In this document: positions 45,793 through 49,852 of the stretch, in pieces
Position numbering within the stretch: the stretch's first letter is position 1
How the letters are laid out: each line of letters starts with the position of its first letter
DNA from: Nitrincola tibetensis
Lineage (GTDB): Bacteria > Pseudomonadota > Gammaproteobacteria > Pseudomonadales > Balneatricaceae
Assembly: GCF_003284585.1 (NCBI RefSeq)
Contig: NZ_QKRX01000020.1
Coordinates: 1-49,852 of the forward strand
Direction: 5' to 3'
DNA: 49,852 nt
Position numbers and translations under genes: made by a program
The notes under the pieces: model-generated
Seen by the model: only the letters and a program-made list of their open reading frames with translations
Told to the model about the DNA's origin: nothing
Database searches by the model: none

Positions 45793-46896
45793 TTACGGAT
45801 AGTACATTCCTCCGAGTATGCGTTTTCCTTTTGCGCCAGTCACATCAGGTAAATTGCCCGTTTGATGGTGCACAGCACGCCACGCGAGCCAAGCAAAAGC
45901 ACACGCTTCGACCCAGTCTACATCCAAGCCCAGTGTGTCGGTCTTTTGGGTCGATCTCTCTAAGCCCAGTTCTATCCGCGATTTCAAGAATGTATTATGA
46001 GCGCCTCCGCCGCAGAGAAAAATATCCGCTTTGCCATCCTTTTCTAATCGTTTAATGTCTTCGCAGATACTTGAGGCGGTGAGCTCCGTTAGCGTAGCTT
46101 GAACATCTTCAGGCTGGATAGGCGCTTTTATAGTGCTGATTACGCTGTCCAGCCAGTCTACATGAAATGCCTCTCGCCCCGTGCTTTTAGGTGGTGTCAG
46201 TTTGAAGTAGTCATGATTTTGCAGTGTTCGTAAAAGCTCTGCATGAATTCGGCCAGACTTAGCCCAGTGGCCATGCTCATCAAAATGCAGTTGCTTATGC
46301 CGATGTATCCATGCATCCAGCAGCACGTTGCCAGGCCCTGAATCATAGCCTAAGACTTGAGCGCTTCGATCGGCGGGTAAATAGGTTAAGTTGGCCATTC
46401 CGCCAATGTTAACAATAATCCTATTCTGTTGATCTGAGCGAAACAGGTGATCATGAAATGCTGGAACTAAAGGAGCGCCCTGTCCCCCTGCTGCGATGTC
46501 TCGCCGTCTAAAATCTGCAATGGTTAGAACACCTGTCCGTTCACATATAATGTTTGGGTCGCCAGCTTGCAGACTGAATCCTTGTTCTGGGTAATGACGC
46601 AGAGTTTGTCCGTGGCAGCCAATTGCAGTGATGTGGGTCTGCGTTACATTATATTTATCCATTAAGGCGAGTGCATTTTGCGCAAAAACCTCTCCTAATA
46701 ATGGGTCTAAATGAGCCAATGCCTCTATTTCGGACTGGCCTGGCTGAGTAAGCCTTAATATTTTCTCCTTTAAGTCAGATGGAATTGCTTCACGGTGGGT
46801 TCCATAGAGTTTGAATTCCGTATCAAAGCTGACTAAAACACTATCGATGCTATCTAGGCTGGTGCCTGACATGATTCCGATGAAGTAGTGACTCAT
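45793..46896 (-). CDS. anmK: Anhydro-N-acetylmuramic acid kinase
   Basis: AnmK phosphorylates and opens 1,6-anhydro-MurNAc during peptidoglycan recycling. The 367-residue protein has the ASKHA-fold signatures: GIMSGTSLDSIDSVLV at the N-terminus, GCHGQTLRH near residue 94, GGMANLTYLP near residue 156, DSGPGNVLLDAW near residue 180 and LCGGGAHN near residue 294. Its ATG overlaps the stop of the upstream M23 peptidase gene (ATGA), coupling recycling with peptidoglycan cleavage, as in Pseudomonas. Confidence 0.97.
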   Translation of the reverse strand: MSHYFIGIMSGTSLDSIDSVLVSFDTEFKLYGTHREAIPSDLKEKILRLTQPGQSEIEALAHLDPLLGEVFAQNALALMDKYNVTQTHITAIGCHGQTLRHYPEQGFSLQAGDPNIICERTGVLTIADFRRRDIAAGGQGAPLVPAFHDHLFRSDQQNRIIVNIGGMANLTYLPADRSAQVLGYDSGPGNVLLDAWIHRHKQLHFDEHGHWAKSGRIHAELLRTLQNHDYFKLTPPKSTGREAFHVDWLDSVISTIKAPIQPEDVQATLTELTASSICEDIKRLEKDGKADIFLCGGGAHNTFLKSRIELGLERSTQKTDTLGLDVDWVEACAFAWLAWRAVHHQTGNLPDVTGAKGKRILGGMYYP

Positions 46897-48209
46897 GGGT
46901 GTTGAGGCTCATTATAAGGGTTATAGGAGGCAAGCAAGGGCTCGGAAGATGGCACTAAAAGTTCAGATAGTGTAGCAACTTTTTGCTCAAATAGAGTTCG
47001 CTCTGCCTGGGGAATGGTGACTACATCTTTGCTTTTGGCGGTTAAAGGGTTTTGGTGTTCACCATTAATTCGAAACTCATAATGAAGGTGTGGGCCTGTG
47101 GCTAAGCCGGACATGCCAACATAGCCAATGATTTGACCTTTTGTAACAGTGGTGCCCACTTGTATGTTTTTCGCGAAGCTATTGAGGTGAGCGTATAGGG
47201 TCGAAATCCCTTTGGGGTGCTGAATGATGATGGTATTGCCAAATCCACCATCGGGCCCTCGAAACGTTATTTCTCCATGGCTTGTTGCGTAAATAGGAGT
47301 GTTCATAGGCGCTGCATAATCAACGCCTCGGTGAGGGCGAGAGTAGCCAAGCAAGGGGTGTAGACGGTTGCGCTGGAAAGGTGAACTAATTCGAGCATGC
47401 TCTAAGGGTGCAGATAAAAATGTATGTGATAAGCCTGTGCCATCCGCTTTGAAAAAGCCTGTTACGCTGTGTTTTGATGTGTGATGGTAGAGCTGCAAAA
47501 ATGCAGTCTCCGATTTGAACTCAAGCGCTAACAGTTGCAGAGGCTGGTTGGGTGCTAAGTGTCTCGGTCGTTCTGATATAAGTAAATTAAGTGTATAGGG
47601 TGACTGATTGAGCAAGTCGAGGTGAATGTAGTTCTCAAGAGCATCAAGCAATTGATGGTAAATTCCCCGATCTAGACCCATGCTAAATAACGCAGGGTAT
47701 AGGCGTCCATTTACATCAAGCTGAATGCGGCGAAGTTGTGGGGAGGGTGGAGCATCAATCACTTGAACTTGCCATTCATTTGATGTGCGAATAAATTCCC
47801 ACTCAGTGTCTTCAGCAAAAAATTTCAGCATTACAAGAGAGGAGGCATCAAAAACAAAGGACATGCGCTCAATGAATGAATGTTGAAGTTTGAGTTCTTG
47901 GAAGTGTTGCACTTTAGATAAGGACGCAATATCGGATGAGCGGATACCCGCTTTGCTGAGTGCTTCATGAAGATCGGTGTTGCCATCCAGTGGGTAGCTA
48001 ACCCAAGCGGCATTTGGATGAGTGTGAACGGAAGTTTGCGAGAGAGGCGATACTGAAAAGGTGGTGATGTGTTTTTCTTTAATTATCGTGTCGATTTCAA
48101 TCGGTATTGAGCTGGTTGTTGGTTCAGAATTTAAGTTCTGAAAAAACAAAATCACTGCTAGCGAACACAACACGAAGGGAATTAAATAGGCGCGTCGCTG
48201 AGATGTCAT
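46893..48209 (-). CDS. M23-family murein endopeptidase, membrane-anchored
   Basis: The protein probably cleaves peptidoglycan cross-links in the periplasm. I start at the ATG at 48209 (438 residues); a TTG at 48263 would add 18 residues but has no ribosome site. Residues ~8-25 form a signal anchor. An OapA/LysM-like region (~65-150) and a middle domain come first. The C-terminal LytM domain (~270-375) shows the zinc ligands in HRGVDYAA and HLHYEF. The GPHLHYE motif is complete, so it is likely active, like MepM. It is translationally coupled to anmK and divergent from tyrS. Confidence 0.93.
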   Translation of the reverse strand: MTSQRRAYLIPFVLCSLAVILFFQNLNSEPTTSSIPIEIDTIIKEKHITTFSVSPLSQTSVHTHPNAAWVSYPLDGNTDLHEALSKAGIRSSDIASLSKVQHFQELKLQHSFIERMSFVFDASSLVMLKFFAEDTEWEFIRTSNEWQVQVIDAPPSPQLRRIQLDVNGRLYPALFSMGLDRGIYHQLLDALENYIHLDLLNQSPYTLNLLISERPRHLAPNQPLQLLALEFKSETAFLQLYHHTSKHSVTGFFKADGTGLSHTFLSAPLEHARISSPFQRNRLHPLLGYSRPHRGVDYAAPMNTPIYATSHGEITFRGPDGGFGNTIIIQHPKGISTLYAHLNSFAKNIQVGTTVTKGQIIGYVGMSGLATGPHLHYEFRINGEHQNPLTAKSKDVVTIPQAERTLFEQKVATLSELLVPSSEPLLASYNPYNEPQHP

Positions 48210-48302
48210 GTGGCTTAAGCGGTTCTCGAAGGCTAAAAAGGGAAGCTTGTGGCTAAAAAACAATCAAAAAATATGATTTATACTCTCAAAGGGAGAGGTT
48301 GT

Positions 48303-48332
48303 TTGTCAATCTGGCCTGTGACCCTGTAAAAT
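48303..48332 (+). promoter_or_regulatory. Candidate tyrS promoter
   Basis: TTGTCA (48303-48308) and TAAAAT (48327-48332) are 18 bases apart. The following discriminator CTCGCGC is GC-rich, which often marks stringent control. The predicted leader is about 30 bases. Confidence 0.5.
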
Positions 48333-48369
48333 CTCGCGCTAACCTTAACTCAATTGGATAGATAGGAAG

Positions 48370-49662
48370 ATGAGTAAACCAACTTTGATCGAAGATTTAA
48401 AATCGCGTGGACTAATCGCTCAGACCACCGACGAGCAAGCATTGTCGGAGCACCTTGAGAAGGATGTGGTGACTTTGTATTGTGGCTTCGATCCGACGGC
48501 AGATAGTCTTCATTTAGGTCATTTGGTTCCTTTGTTGATGTTGAAGCGTTTTCAAGATTACGGGCATCGTCCTATTGCTTTAGTAGGTGGGGCTACGGGC
48601 TTAATTGGCGACCCAAGTTTTAAAGCACAAGAACGTCAGTTGAATTCGGCCGAGGTGGTCGCCAATTGGAGTGATCGCCTGAAGCAGCAAATCAGTCAGT
48701 TTATTCGTTTTGATGATCAAGACGGTGCCATTATGGCCAATAACTATGACTGGACGGCAAGTGTTGATGTGCTGACCTTTTTACGTGATATCGGCAAGCA
48801 CTTTACGGTTAACAAAATGATCGCAAAAGAGTCGGTCAAGCAGCGTATTGAGCGTGAAGATTCAGGTATTTCCTTTACTGAGTTTACCTATCAGATTCTG
48901 CAGTCATACGATTACCAAGTATTGAATCAAAAGTATGGGTGTTCGCTGCAGATTGGTGGTTCTGATCAATGGGGTAATATTACCGGTGGCATTGATCTTG
49001 TCCGTCGCATGAATGGAAATTCAGTTCATGGCCTGACATTGCCTTTGATTACAAAATCCGATGGCACTAAGTTTGGTAAGACAGAAGGTGGTGCGGTTTG
49101 GTTAGCGCCAGAAAAAACGTCACCCTATGCTTTCTTCCAGTTCTGGTTACAAACGCCTGATGCGGATGTGTATCGCTTTCTTAAGTTTTTTACTTTCCTT
49201 AGTGTCGATGAAATTGAAGCGTTGGAAGCGGAGGATAAAGTTTCAGGTGGTAAACCTAAAGCGCAAAGTGTCCTCGCCAATGAAGTCACACGTTTGGTAC
49301 ATGGCGATTCAGCACTCCAAGCAGCACAACGCATTACTCAAGCGTTATTTTCAGGTGAAATGGATAGCTTGAACGAAAGTGACTATGAACAATTAAAGCA
49401 AGACGGACTGCCAGCTTCTGCGTTACCTGTGGACTTAAGTGAGCTGTCTTTGACAGGCTTGTTGGTGGATGCAGAGGTTGCAACCAACGGAAAGCAAGTT
49501 AAAGATGCACTGCAGCGTAACTCGGTTATGGTCAATGATTTGGCTTGCGGAGTGGAGCAAAACATGCAGGCTTTCCAAGTGTTCTCGGAGACTAATGCTC
49601 GTTTTGGTCGTTACTTTCTGGTCAAGTTGGGTAAGAAGAAACATCACTTGTTTTACCGATAG
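48370..49662 (+). CDS. tyrS: Tyrosyl-tRNA synthetase
   Basis: TyrS charges tRNA-Tyr. The 430-residue class I enzyme has HLGHLVP (HIGH-type) near residue 48, the [15 protein letters not shown] Rossmann start, and KFGKTEGG (KMSKS-type) near residue 237. A C-terminal S4 RNA-binding domain (~365-430; [18 protein letters not shown]) follows. It has TAGGAAG upstream of its ATG. An rRNA operon promoter begins within 50 bases of its stop, as at the tyrS-rrn locus of pseudomonads. Confidence 0.97.
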   Translation: MSKPTLIEDLKSRGLIAQTTDEQALSEHLEKDVVTLYCGFDPTADSLHLGHLVPLLMLKRFQDYGHRPIALVGGATGLIGDPSFKAQERQLNSAEVVANWSDRLKQQISQFIRFDDQDGAIMANNYDWTASVDVLTFLRDIGKHFTVNKMIAKESVKQRIEREDSGISFTEFTYQILQSYDYQVLNQKYGCSLQIGGSDQWGNITGGIDLVRRMNGNSVHGLTLPLITKSDGTKFGKTEGGAVWLAPEKTSPYAFFQFWLQTPDADVYRFLKFFTFLSVDEIEALEAEDKVSGGKPKAQSVLANEVTRLVHGDSALQAAQRITQALFSGEMDSLNESDYEQLKQDGLPASALPVDLSELSLTGLLVDAEVATNGKQVKDALQRNSVMVNDLACGVEQNMQAFQVFSETNARFGRYFLVKLGKKKHHLFYR

Positions 49663-49679
49663 CGTCTTATTGGTTTAAG

Positions 49680-49741
49680 TAAATTAACTTTTTTTAAAAA
49701 AGTTGTTGACCTAGGCTCTAAACCTATTTAGTATTCGCGCC
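49680..49741 (+). promoter_or_regulatory. rRNA operon promoter with UP element
   Basis: TTGACC (49706-49711) and TAGTAT (49729-49734) are 17 bases apart. An A/T-only UP-like tract (49680-49702) sits immediately upstream, and a GC-rich discriminator (CGCGCC) spans the predicted start near 49741. This is the form of a growth-rate- and ppGpp/DksA-controlled rrn P1 promoter. The transcript runs off the window as the 16S leader. Confidence 0.8.
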
Positions 49742-49803
49742 TCGCTTGAGAGACAAGGCCTTCCGGGGCAGAGTCACTGAAACGAGGCTTCTTTTTAAGT
49801 GTT
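49739..49803 (+). other. 16S rRNA leader with closing stem and boxA-like element
   Basis: GCCTCG (49739-49744) pairs with CGAGGC (49783-49788), and further imperfect pairs lie inside. The stem is followed by TTCTTTTTAAGTG, which resembles a boxA antitermination element (TGCTCTTTAACA) only in part. The rest of the leader to 49852 has no feature I can name, and mature 16S is not reached. Confidence 0.5.
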
Positions 49804-49852
49804 TGATTCAAATGCAAATTAAGAAGGTGTTGGTGGTTTTTCAGGTAGAAGT

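Overview
The window is a housekeeping stretch of a gammaproteobacterial chromosome, most likely from the Oceanospirillales/Pseudomonadales side of the class. The gene blocks carA-carB-greA, ftsH-folP-glmM-tpiA-secG-tRNA-tRNA-rimP-nusA-infB-rbfA-truB-rpsO-pnp, dksA-gluQ-cbrA-cbrB-pcnB-folK-panB-panC, mrcB-lpoP and argC/erpA/anmK/M23 peptidase/tyrS/rrn are arranged as in pseudomonads. The moderate AT content and several local differences argue against Pseudomonas itself. No insertion sequence, prophage, CRISPR array or obvious transferred island is visible.

Layout. 1-57 is the 3' end of a 5S rRNA, followed by its terminator. 341-5207 is carA-carB-greA, with an attenuator-like hairpin in the carA leader. 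yhbY converges on greA. 6137-20909 is a long + strand block for proteolysis, folate, cell-wall sugar, glycolysis, secretion, two tRNAs, translation initiation, ribosome maturation and RNA decay. 20985-23426 is a minus-strand rRNA-modification cluster (rsuA, rsmC, a membrane protein). A two-domain pterin-synthase-like gene and a thiolase follow. 25868-35844 on the minus strand holds dksA, gluQ, a small membrane protein, the transporter-kinase CbrA, its sigma-54 regulator CbrB, pcnB, folK, panB and panC. 36097-44097 holds an aminotransferase, a Rieske protein, a kinase fusion, PBP1b with its LpoP-type lipoprotein, a membrane protein and hemL. 44266-49662 holds argC, erpA, anmK, an M23 peptidase and tyrS. 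The last 170 bases are an rRNA promoter and leader.

The most interesting region is the 500-base gap between cbrB and pcnB. On the minus strand it carries a perfect TGTTAC-N14-GTAACA inverted repeat in a cluster of similar half-sites. About 100 bases downstream of it is a correctly spaced -24/-12 sigma-54 promoter. The predicted RNA begins with an A-rich AAYAAYAA motif and contains several more. This is the architecture of the CbrB-activated, Hfq/Crc-titrating RNA CrcZ of Pseudomonas. An unlisted 55-codon membrane-protein gene is fused by stop/start overlaps between gluQ and cbrA.

Other points of interest are a poly(A) polymerase with an apparent N-terminal membrane anchor, an initiator tRNA with a U1/U72 mismatch, a strong promoter followed by two tandem terminators ahead of rimP-nusA-infB, an 18-bp perfect hairpin ahead of pnp, and a ftsH locus without ftsJ. 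Both window ends lie in rRNA operons of the same orientation, so the window probably equals an assembly contig bounded by rRNA repeats. All assignments come from reading sequence and recalling protein families; no database search was run.
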